Under the pieces are notes generated by a model. That model was not told the DNA's origin, searched no databases, and worked only from the letters and a program-made list of their open reading frames with translations. DNA of 64,000 bases, taken from contig QVOM02000115.1 in assembly GCA_003586115.2 (NCBI GenBank), forward strand, positions 3,612,435-3,676,434, written 5' to 3'. The DNA comes from Salvator merianae. Lineage: Eukaryota > Chordata > Lepidosauria > Squamata > Teiidae. Numbering within the stretch: position 1 is the first letter of the stretch; every line of letters begins with the position of its first letter. Positions 23,318 to 33,309 of this stretch are shown piece by piece. Position numbers and translations under genes: made by a program.

Positions 23318-24714
23318 ATGGATGCTCTGGCACTGTTCCTTATACTAGCGGGCATAGTTAATCTGTGGATGCATGCGTTGCACAGCCGCCTACGGCGCTT
23401 GTATAGGAGGCAGAAAAGGATCAGGGCGTGTGTTCGTGCCGTGTTAGCACAATCACGTAGGAAGCAGGAGTGGGAGTCTAGGCAGATGATGGCATTCCAT
23501 TTGATGCTTTCTCATCTACCCAGTATTCATCGTAGGATCTGGGTCTTCCCGCGCACTACCGATTGGTGGGAAAACTTTGTGATGGGGATCTGGGGAGATG
23601 AGGAATGGATCTGCCATTTCCGCATGACTCGTTCCACATTTGAATTTCTCGTGGAACAACTAACTGCTACTCTGCAAAGATCCAGCACCCAAATGCGCGA
23701 ACCCATCCCTGTGCGGAAACGGCTTGCAGTCGCCATTTGGTGGATGGCTACAAACTGCTGCTATAGGGTTGTGGGGCAGCAATTTGGCATCGGTCGGTCA
23801 ACTGCGTCAGCGATTGTGCGTGAGGTAGCAGCCGCTATGGAAAAGTATCTCTTCAAACGTGTGGTGAAATTCGGCGAAATCATTCCCGTAAGTGCTTTCC
23901 TTGAATGAGCCACTAGACCTCGTGTACTCGAGGCCCAGCGTGTTCTGTCATCTGTGTGTATTTGAACGCCACTTTCAGTCCTGTCTTCTGTTCACAGCTT
24001 ATGGATCCATCCTCTGCTCACGGATTCCCTTTCTGCATCGGAGCTGTAGATGGGCCCCACATTCGAATCCTGGCTCCTGTAAGGCAGGCAGCTGAGTTTA
24101 TAAACCGAAAGAGTTTCTTCTCAGTGGTCCTTATGGGTACTGTTTCCAGGGACGGCCAGTTTTTATGCACGGACATCGTCTGGTCAGGAAAATCGCATGA
24201 CAGTTTTATTTTCTGGAATACTTTCCTATGCGAGGCCATGGATGCAGGAGCCATTTTCCCGGGCGCAATTTTGTGGAATGTCGGTGGTGTGGAGGTTCCC
24301 CCTCTGATACTAGGGGATGCGGCATTCCCTATGCGCCGATGGCTGATGAAGCCTTACGGAGGTAATCTAAACTGGATCCAGGCGCACTTTAACCACTGCC
24401 TCGCAAGGGCTCGAAATGTCGTGGAGCGCACCTTCGGAAGGCTAAAGCAACGGTGGAGGTGTCTACAGGGGACACTACAGGTCTCAGAGGAAAATCTAAA
24501 CCCCATTATAGCCTCATGTGTTGTCCTTCACAACGTGTGCGAAGCCAGGAAGCCGGAGTCCTTCAGGGAAGATAACTACCGCACCGTACATCTGCCAGAG
24601 GAAACGTGGGTGGAAGCAGAGGTGGAGAGAATACGAGGGGCACAGGACAAGGAGGTCTGGGATGCCGTTGCAAAGTTTCTTTGGGAAAATCGACACCACC
24701 GTCCGCAGCTGTAG
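23318..24714 (+). CDS. HARBI1-like transposase (PIF/Harbinger DDE nuclease), two exons
   Basis: Exon 1 is 23318-23887, exon 2 is 23998-24714; the 110-bp intron has GTAAGT and TTCACAG ends and phase 0, giving 428 residues, a normal family length. The start has a good context (GAAATGG). Residues 1-60 are hydrophobic then Arg-rich. Residues about 130-175 (PVRKRLAVAIWWMATNC ... QQFGIGRSTASAIV) form the helix-turn-helix that precedes the nuclease in HARBI1. The DDE fold follows, with Asp208 (GAVDGPH), the conserved HDS near 257-259, Asp297 (ILGDAAFP) and Glu333 (ARNVVERTFGRLK). All three catalytic residues are present and no stop or frameshift was found, so the product could be active. It would nick and join transposon ends in the nucleus. 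Two poly(A) signals follow (24767-24793). Myb/SANT gene A starts 473 bp downstream on the same strand. Confidence 0.92.
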
Positions 24715-24766
24715 CTCGATTCCATTTGTTTGGGGGAAAAGGGGAGCATATATTCAACTGATGTTT

Positions 24767-24793
24767 AATAAATCACTGTTCTCTCTTAATAAA
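24767..24793 (+). terminator. Two poly(A) signals for the transposase transcript
   Basis: AATAAA occurs at 24767-24772 and again at 24788-24793, 53 and 74 bases after the stop codon, within a small direct repeat (AATAAATCACTGT). Confidence 0.75.
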
Positions 24794-25187
24794 TCACTGT
24801 GTGGATAGCGAGTTATTTATTGCTGTAAGATAACTCAACTGTGTCCGCTAGTTTCCATACCCTCGTGGACACGGGGATCCGTGCGCGCGGGAGCACCCGA
24901 GTTCTCACCATATTGCTTTGTTATACCTTTCACAGGCTCATATGGAAATTCCCTCGAATGAAAGCGTCTAATTTCCTAAGTAAGGCGGGGAGCGGACAGA
25001 ATTATTACATAGGTGCCAATAATAAACGAGAGATAATCAGGAGAACTACGAAAATGACGGTGAGGTGGAGTATCACATGATTTCTTCAGCGACACTGATT
25101 CGTTGCCCGATTACACGCATGTGCTTATGGGTAAGAGCACGCGATCGTGGTCCCGTTGACGTTTGGGAACCAAAACACACTGGGAAA

Positions 25188-26998
25188 ATGGCACCATTTA
25201 GCTACTGGTCCGATGAGGAAATAAGAGCCATGCTGCATTCCTTCCTCAACGCACACGGCCCAAGAGAGCGCCTCATGACCTGCAGTAGCAGGAGAAATAA
25301 AATGCTGTTTGTGGAAGCCGCACGGGTGCTCAGAGAACAAGGATTCCATCGCACGGTACAACAGATTAGAGAGAAGTTCAAGTGCCTTCGCTCACAGTTC
25401 TACCGTGTGATGGAATCCAATGATGGTTCTCCACCCAGGGAGAGGAGGATGCATCACTATAACCTGCTGCATCGGCTGTGGGTGCTAGCTGGTTCCCCAC
25501 ACTGGAGCCACAGATTCACCACTGCTGTGGGTAAGTTGCCCCCCCCCCCGGACAACTGAAGGGTCACGGCAAACTTTCAGAAATAATGATGATTTCTCAA
25601 CCTGTTATCAGCACAAGCCAGGGTACAGCATGAGGAGGAGGAGGAGAAAGACGTTGGTGGGGAACATGGGAGCCCTCATCACCCCCAAGATCGCCCACCG
25701 GAGGAGGCCCAGATGGAGCCTGCTAGTGGCAGCACAGAGGAGCACGAAAGGGACGCTGTTCCTGAGCCACCCCTGGCAGAATCCCAGCAACCCCCCCCCC
25801 GCTGAACGTCAAGGTATCCGATAAAAACTAAAAGCTGGCATTTCTCCATTACTTGACATTCTGACGAAAACAATGTCCAGGCAGACCCACATACACTTGC
25901 TTTTTTTGTCTTTGCAGCGTCTCCTATAGTTGTAAGATACTTAAGTAGTAGGAGAGCATTTCGAGGTAACTTATGCCAACAAAGGGCTGTCCAGGCTTCT
26001 GAGAAGCAAGAATTTTTTCGTGCTCCTCGTCAACCTGCTTGCTGTTTGCCATGCATTTGCAATGGAGATGCATCTCACACAGGGCTCTTTGGAAGGGCTG
26101 TTGAGTGGAGCATGTGATACTTGGCGGTTACGGATGTGACTCGGAAATCCTTATGTAATGCACCATTTTCATGCTACGAATTATTTCCTACAGCTGAACC
26201 ACAGATAGAAGGACCTGTGGCCACAGGAACTCCACCTGTCAGTCCCAGCAGCGTTCAGGGTGAGTGCGTTCATAGGAACAAAGAAATGGTTTAAGTCCAT
26301 GTGCCAGGCCTCACATTGGACATTGAATTTTTCTGGCCAAGCAACCCGTGTACTACCCAAAAGAACCACGCTATAGGAAACATGTTGTCCGTGGATAGTC
26401 CTCTCATTGCTTGCCAATAACTTCCTCTTGCAGGGATGGAGCATTTCAGTGTTGGTTCCCCAGAGTCGGGGGAGTTACATATTGATGAAGGATCTCCCAC
26501 ATCACCCACCCAGCAGGAGTCCTCCGCAGCATTGCCAATCACCTACTCTCCCCAGCTCAGCTTTGGCCCTTGGGCTGTCCGGCCTTCTCCACAAATGTGG
26601 ACAGAGGGCACACAGACGGAGGTGTTCGACTGTGGGACTCAGACAACAAGTCTGGAGGACATCATGGAGTCCCACAGCCGATTGACATGCTCCTTCCAGA
26701 GAGAGCGTACGTATTGCTGGGGGCAGGGGCTGGGGTCAACTCCACAAGATTGTTAGTGCTCACTTGCAAGGAGAGCCTAAGACCTACGTAGCGAGCTGAT
26801 CATTGATGGCACTGACGTTTCCTATTTCTTCCACTTGCAGAGATTGCTAACAGACAGAGATGGCAGGCCACGGAGCAGGTCCTGATGGGCATACAGTCAC
26901 GCCTGGAGGCGCTGGAGGCCCGTCAAGAGGCGCTAGGGGACATACGTAGCCAGCTTTGGTCCGCAGTGTCTGGTGGGGGCCCCCGGCCAGGCCATTAA
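25188..26998 (+). CDS. Harbinger Myb/SANT-like protein A, five exons, possible frameshift
   Basis: Model: 25188-25530, 25612-25813, 26194-26259, 26434-26706, 26841-26998. Every intron has GT...AG ends and phase 1. The ATG at 25188 has strong context (AAAATGG). Exon 1 encodes a trihelix/Myb-SANT DNA-binding domain (residues 6-98: YWSDEEIRAMLHSF ... IREKFKCLRSQFYRV ... YNLLHRLW). Exon 2 is acidic and Pro-rich; exons 3-4 are Ser/Pro/Thr-rich with GTQTEVFDCGTQTTS; exon 5 has a likely coiled coil (SRLEALEARQEALGDI). Total about 346 residues. The C10 run at 25791-25800 makes exon 2 one base too long: read literally the frame stops at TGA 25803-25805; with 9 or 12 C's it joins exon 3. In this family such a protein helps the transposase bind element ends and enter the nucleus. 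The lesion is either real or a homopolymer error. Confidence 0.8.
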
Positions 26999-27529
26999 GT
27001 GCTGGTCATTGTGAATAATGTAAATAGTGTAAATAATGTATATTTAATCCACTGATATTTATTTAATCTACCCCCCCCCCATTTTATGTAGCAGGCCGCT
27101 ATGTCTTTTTCTTTTCTTGTGTCTCTGAATAGAGAATGTATGTAAATAATATCAAGGAGTTGTTAACTAAGTAAAGGCTTTAAATATGAGCAATTTTGTT
27201 TCTGGATTATTCTTTCAAATGTCTTGCTGAGGTGGAGTGTGAATCAAGGAATGCACCTTACACGTGGCAGGGATGGTGCTGGTTGTTAGGTTCATGCAGC
27301 GTTACCCAAGCCAAGCCAGGACACGGAACACAAGCATATCATAGCGTGGAACAGTGCTGTAATTTATGGTGTTCAAACCAAAAAAACTCTAACAAAGTGA
27401 GACTGTGCAACAACAAACAGTGACTGCTAATGGAAAGCAGTCCAATGACAGCCCATGGCGGGAAAAGCTTCTTACGCTTAGGAGCACGCTGGGTCCTCCG
27501 AGGCTCTGCATCATTTACTGCTGCATGCG

Positions 27530-30017
27530 TCACTTGGGATCCTGACAGAGCTGCAGCAGAGTTAGGCTGGTGTGGCCTGTCTCTCTGCAGGGCATGCCTG
27601 CTGTGCCTTCGGAGCTGCTCTGACATGACTCAGTTGGAACATGGGACGACCGTTGCTGGCCTTCACTTACTTTGCTGGCCGAACCCATCTCCCGTACTGC
27701 CTCCAGCAAGCTCCGGAAAATCGAAGCGTGTTCCGCAAGACTTCTCCATGTCTCCTCCCGATCTAGGGAACATTGCCTTGCCTCCTCACGAAGTAAGTCA
27801 AGGTGTTCTCTCTCCCTTGCTGCAGCCTCTGCCTGTGCAGCCCGTGCTTCCGCCTGGAAAATTTCCAGCATCCGTTCCTGGGCATAGAAAGCTGTTTGTC
27901 TTCTCCTCCGCTGGCGGTTGCTTATTAGACGGCTGGCTGGAGAGAGCTGGGACTGAGCAGGTTCTGTGGATACACGAATGGAAGAATGTGTTGTAGTTCA
28001 ATAGCTAGGGCCACCAGTACTTGTAGGTCATTCCTATGTCTTTAGGTGATTTGTTTCTAAACCAATCACTTCTGGAACGGTGTGATGCAATAACGGATTG
28101 GGTTATCACTGGCCTGTAAAGTGTTGGCCGTGTGGACGTGGAGCCAGTACCCCAGCATTCCATTGGCCCGGATAGTGGCTTCCTGATACGCACTGTAGCT
28201 AGAAGCAGGCCCGTCACGTGAAGGCGTACAGCAGCTTGGCGGCAGCACATTCTGGACCTCTGTTGTTTGTCTCCCGTGGGGCTGTGTAGGGACAGTGCTT
28301 GCATTGCTGCTGACCCCTGCCAGAGAAGCAGAAGGGACAGTTTCTGGCTACAACCTCTAAAGGGTGTGTTATCATCAATGGCGTACTTGATCCCCATTCT
28401 AAACTGTGCCCTTTATAAAAGCCGTAAGACTACATGCATGTCTTGTGAGGAGCGCTGGCCCGCCCGGCTTTTGAGGACTTATGAGAGAAATGTAAAAATA
28501 AAGGAGATGCTTCCCTCCCACGGCCACTTCTGCATGGCCAGTTGTTCCAGTTGCAGTAGCCCCATGGTGAGCAATAGAAATAAGCATTCAGAATGCAAGT
28601 ATGCCTTCAGTCATAATACCTAGGCACCTATGGAAGCTGCACCTTCTCCATATGTTTGGTTTTTCCTTCTCATGTGCTGTTCTTGAAAAGCACAACCTTG
28701 AACTGGTTTTACATAAGGCACCTCAGGATCTTTATAGACATTGCACGGAAATACTTTTTTGAGCCAATAACCTCAAACAGCTACCAATATGGATTTTTTT
28801 ATAGTAATCTCTCAAGAGTCACTAGATTTAAATTTCTAGAAAACCTCACGGCTTTTAATTTCAAAAAGAATTTAATCATTTTGCTTATGGAAAAATGGGG
28901 ATTGGAAGAGTTGCAGCAAGAAAGCTACAGGGGAACAAAATGCAAAAAGCATGTAGCTTGCTGCATAAAACCTCCCAAGGCTACAGGACTTATTGCCAAT
29001 AGGTGCAACTGACTTCCACATCTCTCTCAAGTCCCAGAGTTAGCTGCGTCAAAACTTGCATCCGACCAAAGGTCACATGTACCCAACTTCAATGCCGCCT
29101 CCCCAACAACACTGAAGAGAATCCAAATCGTACTACCTGGGCTGGATGTTGCGGTGAAGGCAGGAGCAGCACACTGCTGTTGGCAAATTTCAACAGCGGC
29201 ACATGTCCTCGGGAGTACGTGGTCCCGTGTACTCGTGGCTTGAGTGGAGCTATTATCTTCGGGTTCTGAAATACAAAAAATAGTGCATTTACGTGGTCCT
29301 CAGGGTTGGCGGGAATAATATAATAATTTGACGCCCACATCTGGAGTCAATTACCGCGAAATTCCAGGCACTCTGGGACACAAGCATCCTCGTCCACGTG
29401 GACCCGGTTTAAAGCTCCTTCCATCGAACCGCTAGAGCCTGCAGGAGATAAGTAACGGTTGATGTTCCCATGTACCGTGTACTTAATATAGAGCGCTGTA
29501 AAGGCAAACCCTCCTGCAAAGGGATTCCCTTACCTGAATCTTCCCCTAGGTAGCTTACGACGTCTACTGTGCTCACTGACCCCTCCAGGGTTTCGCGGCT
29601 GCAGGGAGAGACCGTGGCGGGTTCGTGAAGAGTGTTGGCTTGAGAAACCTCCCTCACCACGGACAGACTAGTGGACACTCTTTTCGGTGTCACTGAGGCG
29701 TCTCCTCAGAGAATTGAGTGCAGTTCGTTGAAATAGGGGCAACGGACACGGTTGTTCCCGGAACAAGCGTTATGATTTATCACTTTTCGATACTCTTGCC
29801 TCATGTTCTTTGTTTTCCTCCGACATTCCTCCGCCGACCTCTGGTGACCTCTGGCCCTCATGGTGGCCGACACGAGCCCGAACTGGTCGATGTTCCTATG
29901 GCTTTTTCTCAGCTGCTCCTGAACCTTATTCTCTCCCCAGATATCGAGGAGATCAATGATCTCCTCATGCCTCCACGAAACACCTCGGCCATTATGTCCA
30001 GTAGACGCAGTATCCAT
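27530..30017 (-). pseudogene. Harbinger Myb/SANT-like protein B, four exons, in-frame TGA
   Basis: Minus-strand model: 30017-29534, 29265-29137, 28316-28110, 27963-27530, all introns GT...AG and phase 1, about 417 residues if the stop is ignored. The start is well placed (AAAATGG). Residues 12-100 are a Myb/SANT domain (VSWRHEEIIDLLDIW ... SAEECRRKTKNMRQEY ... CPYFNELHSI), unlike that of gene A. A TGA at 29706-29708 follows residue 103, yet the frame continues open (GDASVTPKRVSTSLSVV) to a splice donor, and later exons stay in phase. Exon 4 has a basic stretch (NRQRRRRQTAFYAQERML), a probable nuclear signal, then a Glu/Ala-rich coiled coil (QAEARAAQAEAAARERE). The C-terminal layout resembles Myb-like partners of vertebrate Harbingers. 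It is tail-to-tail with gene A, 531 bp apart. The donor of exon 3 is weak. Confidence 0.75.
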
Positions 30018-30397
30018 TTTCTGAGAAACAGAAATGGTGGAGGAAGAACAAACGAAACCACGCTGTTGTTTAACAACAATGGCGAAGAAAGGCTACAGCA
30101 CAAAAGGAGGCGTGGACTTCCGCGTCTGCGAGTACACGGGGGCACGGATACAAGGGATCCCAATGGCACCAATCAAAAAAAGTTCCCCTGCATTTTGCTC
30201 CCGCCCATCCTTTCTCAATTCTCGCGAGAGCTCAGCATCCCCGAGATTTTAGGGAAAAGGTCGCTCCCAGAGCTAGCGACAACCGACTGCAACAGAGCTG
30301 CTTGCATGGGTCCTCGGAGTGGCGCGAACACTAGTCCACGCGTATGCTGTTTGGAAGGCCCGCCTTCCGTGCGACCGGAAGTCGACCGAAATAGCTC

Positions 30398-30411
30398 GTC
30401 TGCTCACACCC
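30398..30411 (-). repeat. Right terminal inverted repeat of the three-gene transposon
   Basis: Read on the minus strand this is GGGTGTGAGCAGAC, matching the left terminus at 12 of 14 positions. It is followed by TCA (30412-30414), the right copy of the target duplication. About 380 bp separate it from the start codon of Myb/SANT gene B. Confidence 0.85.
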
Positions 30412-30477
30412 TCATTTGGCAGCGTTATTATGCATTGGGCATTTGCTCTAGCTACTCAAGCAGAACTTTAAAACTAT

Positions 30478-30507
30478 GGCCGTGGTCGGACATCGTCAAA
30501 GCAGAGA
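30478..30507 (+). repeat. Internal copy of the outer element's left terminus
   Basis: Thirty bases beginning GGCCGTGGTCGGACATCG match 22665-22694 at 28 of 30 positions. The insert is flanked on both sides by the 11-bp direct repeat TTTAAAACTAT (30467-30477 and 30508-30518); the sibling at 12430-12440 has one copy and no insert. It is a displaced terminus inside the right arm of the outer element. Confidence 0.8.
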
Positions 30508-31056
30508 TTTAAAACTATGAAACTTTAAAAAACTAAAAGCTTTTGACATGCTAATGAAGTTTCTGCTCTCCTGCTACTGCACTTTAACGCAAATGCGCAT
30601 TTTAAAAGTAGTGTAAAAGCAGGAAGAGGTCCATAACAAAGGGAAAAAGTGGGGAGGGAATGTTGGGGGGGGGGAACGAGGAACTTTTCAAAAGAGTTGG
30701 TAAACAGTGACTGTGCCCAACAGAGCCATCCTTTAGTAAAAAGTTATCTCTGCAATAAGGAGTTAAGCGAGTCCCTCTGGCTCGACTCTTTATCGGAAGA
30801 CCCCTGCAGCCTTGCCCAGAGAAAGTGCCAGCCAGAGCGAGGGGGAGGAGGCAGGCAAGCAGGCAGGTGGGGGGGGCGAAGTCGCACGCAAGGATTTTAA
30901 TATGTTGTGAAGTCAATTGTCAGCATACCACTTACTGCTCAATTGTAAGCGCAGGCCTCCTTCCTTTAATAAAAACATGAGTCAGCGGCTGGCGTGGGCA
31001 GCGGATTTTCTAAACATCCCCTCATATCCTGAGAAGGGGAGAACACAGAAGGCGGA

Positions 31057-31141
31057 GGGAAAGGACAGAGGGTTGAGGCGGGTTGCTGAGGGGCAGGCAA
31101 GGGAAAGGACGGAGGGTTGAGGCGGGTTGCTGAGGGGCAGG
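31057..31141. repeat. Tandem duplication of a 44-bp unit
   Basis: Two near-identical copies begin GGGAAAGGAC at 31057 and at 31101, differing by one A/G. They lie in the private GC-rich centre of the outer element. Confidence 0.85.
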
Positions 31142-31937
31142 TGGCGCGTTCACACGCACACAGCCGCACACGCAGCCAAAATGGGTGGGACAGAAGCCCT
31201 GAGAGTTTCAGTCATGAAACGTGAAAAAACTACATGCATGTGAGGACTGTTACGGTGCCTGTGGTGACCCCTGGACGGGGCTTTCGCAGCAGCGGCTGCC
31301 TTCTTCAGCCTGCCCTTACGGTTCTCAGCCTGAGCAGGCGGGAAGGCTTCGCGGGAGTCGCCACTGCTCAGTCCCGAGGGGTTTGTTGTGTCTACCGGCT
31401 GAAGCTGTTTCGGCTTCCTCAAATCTCCCTCTCCAAGGACGAAAAGAAACTGAAATCACCATCCCTACCTTCGTACGCCCCCTGCCACCAGTTGTCCCTT
31501 CCTTTCTTGCCTCCTCCTGCTACCTCCAAAGTTAGAAGCACACCCACCCTACCGTTTCTTTTCCACTGTTGGGGATAATGGTGCCAGAGGAAACTACTGC
31601 GCTTCCTGCCCACCTACAAAGTCTGTCATTGGACGGCACCAAATGGGGATCCCTCCCTCTGCATGCCCACAAAAAATTACGGTCCCTCCCACAGATTCGC
31701 TTTCTCTGTGCCCACAGCAAAAGTAAAGCGCGCTAGCGATCTGGAACGGCTTGAGAGTTGATAAAATCCGAAGACAAAGTAATCCGCATTTAGCCAATTT
31801 AATCCTTAAAAATTACGGAACGGCAAGATCATGTCGGGACAGCGGGAAGTGAAGTCTGACTAAATGCTGTGTCTGTCGGGACAGCGGGAATTGAAGACGG
31901 CCTTTAAACTGATTAAATGCCATGTCTGACTGTGGCC

Positions 31938-32027
31938 AGAGAGAGAGAGAGAGGAGCACGTACTCATTTCTGTGAATGCATCTGTCTTTGTGGTTCCCTC
32001 TGCAGTCACAGTACAGGTTGAAAAGGG

Positions 32028-32074
<47 letters not shown>

Positions 32075-32300
32075 CCCCACAGATCCTCATCTCCTCATGT
32101 TCCTTTCAAGACCATCTGCCTTTCAAGACCCTTGCTTCTAGCCTAAATCTCATTGCAGTTTCAATCTCTCCCCTTTTCAGTCTGAACTGTGACTGCAGAG
32201 GGAACCACAAAGACACATGTACATACACATTGCTCTGTCTCTCTCTCTTTCTCATTGTAACAAAAAAAGGGGAAAGAGGTAGCTGGTAATGTGGGGCAAG
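31938..32300. repeat. 46-bp inverted repeat flanking a (GA)n run
   Basis: Arms at 31983-32028 (TGTCTTTGTGGTTCCCTC...) and 32170-32215 (its reverse complement with about four mismatches) enclose 141 bp containing a long (GA)n tract at 32029-32071. Another short GA run lies at 31938-31953. This looks like an inverted duplication next to the outer element's right end. Confidence 0.75.
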
Positions 32301-33040
32301 AAGAAGGTGGAGAATGATGTTATCACCCATCAAGAATGCCCACAAGGCGAGGTATCGTCCCCTCTGTATTACTACCCAGGAAAGTACAGTAACCACCCCC
32401 AATAGTAGTCCTCTTGCATAATCACACCCTGAAAATTTAAACAAACTGAGGAGCTGAAATGGTCTCAGTGCTGGGATAAGCCAAATCCAGAATAGTTCAG
32501 ATAGGTATTGAATACCACCCCCTAAAGAGGAACGGCATTTTGGGGTGTAATCCCTCAGATTCATGGACTGCCTCAGTCTGTCTTAATAATCTAGTGTGAC
32601 CACAGCCTTTGTTGAATCTCTCATTTTGCCTTCTTTACTTGTTCAAATTTTATTTGAACTGTTTGTCTTCTACTTCTCTGATCTCACTCCCACACTGCTC
32701 TTTTCTATAATGTCAGTTTTCCTGACATTTTTCAAAGTTCCTTTGTTCTTGAGCTTCAAGCTAACTCTTGCATGGACTGCCTCTATTTTTTTTTTGTCTT
32801 GCCTAGTAGAATTTCCTCTTCTTTGGCTTTCTATTCCTGTGTCTCTGCTCAGGACTTTTCTGTCCAAAAGAGTCACTTTTCTTGTGGACAGTGATTACTG
32901 GTGCTCAGTAGTGCCCAGAGAATAGGTAAAATTAATGGTAGGTAAGACACAATACAGCTGCATTTCTGTGCAAACCCACATAAAAAGTGATCCCTGTAAA
33001 CATAGTACGGTGTTAGTATGCCCCTGCCTCTCACAATAGC
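32301..33040. other. Unassigned sequence
   Basis: No gene or repeat family recognised. The hydrophobic open frame at 32596-32925 is pyrimidine-rich DNA, with no family match. Confidence 0.45.
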
Positions 33041-33205
33041 CATTTCTGCATTTATCTAGCATGGCCAGCTCCAGTGGGACCAGATCAGTTGGAGCTGTAA
33101 TGGTCCAACTGCGGCCAGTGATTGCCAAACCAGCACCTGTGATTATATGCCTTTAATGCTATGAGCAGCCATTTCGCTTTCGTGGTAAATGTGGAAAGGC
33201 CCTAT
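33041..33205. mobile_element. Short MITE related to 19901-20412
   Basis: The right end inverted reads GGGCCTTTCCACATTTACCA, and the interior CCAGCTCCAGTGGGACCAG matches the 19940 region of the longer relative. The left end (AGCCATTTCTGCATTTATC) is a diverged inverted match. Confidence 0.5.
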
Positions 33206-33309
33206 CACTAATTCATGTTTCTGTGCAGGAAATGGCACTGGAGGTCAGTTATTTTCTACATATCACTTAATGGCCCCATGAAGACAGCAATTCAAGAAAA
33301 CCACTTGTG

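Larger units (their letters stand above)
22945..30411. mobile_element. Complete three-gene PIF/Harbinger DNA transposon (7467 bp)
   Basis: The termini are GGGTGTGATCACAC (left) and GGGTGTGAGCAGAC (right, inverted), 12 of 14 matching. TCA is duplicated at 22942-22944 and 30412-30414. The sibling element near 12350 shows the empty site with a single TCA, proving both ends. Inside are a HARBI1-like transposase (23318-24714, plus), Myb/SANT gene A (25188-26998, plus) and Myb/SANT gene B (30017-27530, minus). Known autonomous Harbingers carry one transposase and one Myb-like gene in some 3-6 kb, so the extra gene and length stand out. CpG dinucleotides are abundant, arguing for a young insertion. 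Transposition is cut-and-paste: the Myb-like protein normally assists transposase entry to the nucleus and binding to element ends. Confidence 0.9.
22665..31937. mobile_element. Non-autonomous Harbinger-type element carrying a nested transposon
   Basis: The left end is GGCCGCAGTCGGACATCG and the right end inverted is GGCCACAGTCAGACATGG. A 3-bp AGA direct repeat flanks it (22662-22664, 31938-31940), although the right one lies in a GA run and is ambiguous. Without the inner 7.47-kb transposon and one copy of its TCA target, it would be about 1.8 kb, longer than the 1.16-kb sibling because of a private central segment (30661-31560, GC-rich, with a 44-bp tandem duplication). That central segment shows no coding motif. 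Its termini differ from those of the inserted transposon, so the two are different families. Confidence 0.8.

Noticed and set aside
29718..30512. 264-codon plus-strand frame
   Set aside because: It is antisense to exon 1 of Myb gene B and crosses the transposon's right end into the outer element, so it cannot be one gene.
22665..31937. A host gene cluster or retroviral provirus
   Set aside because: No LTRs, gag, integrase or envelope features; DNA-transposon termini, 3-bp duplications and HARBI1/Myb genes explain the region.
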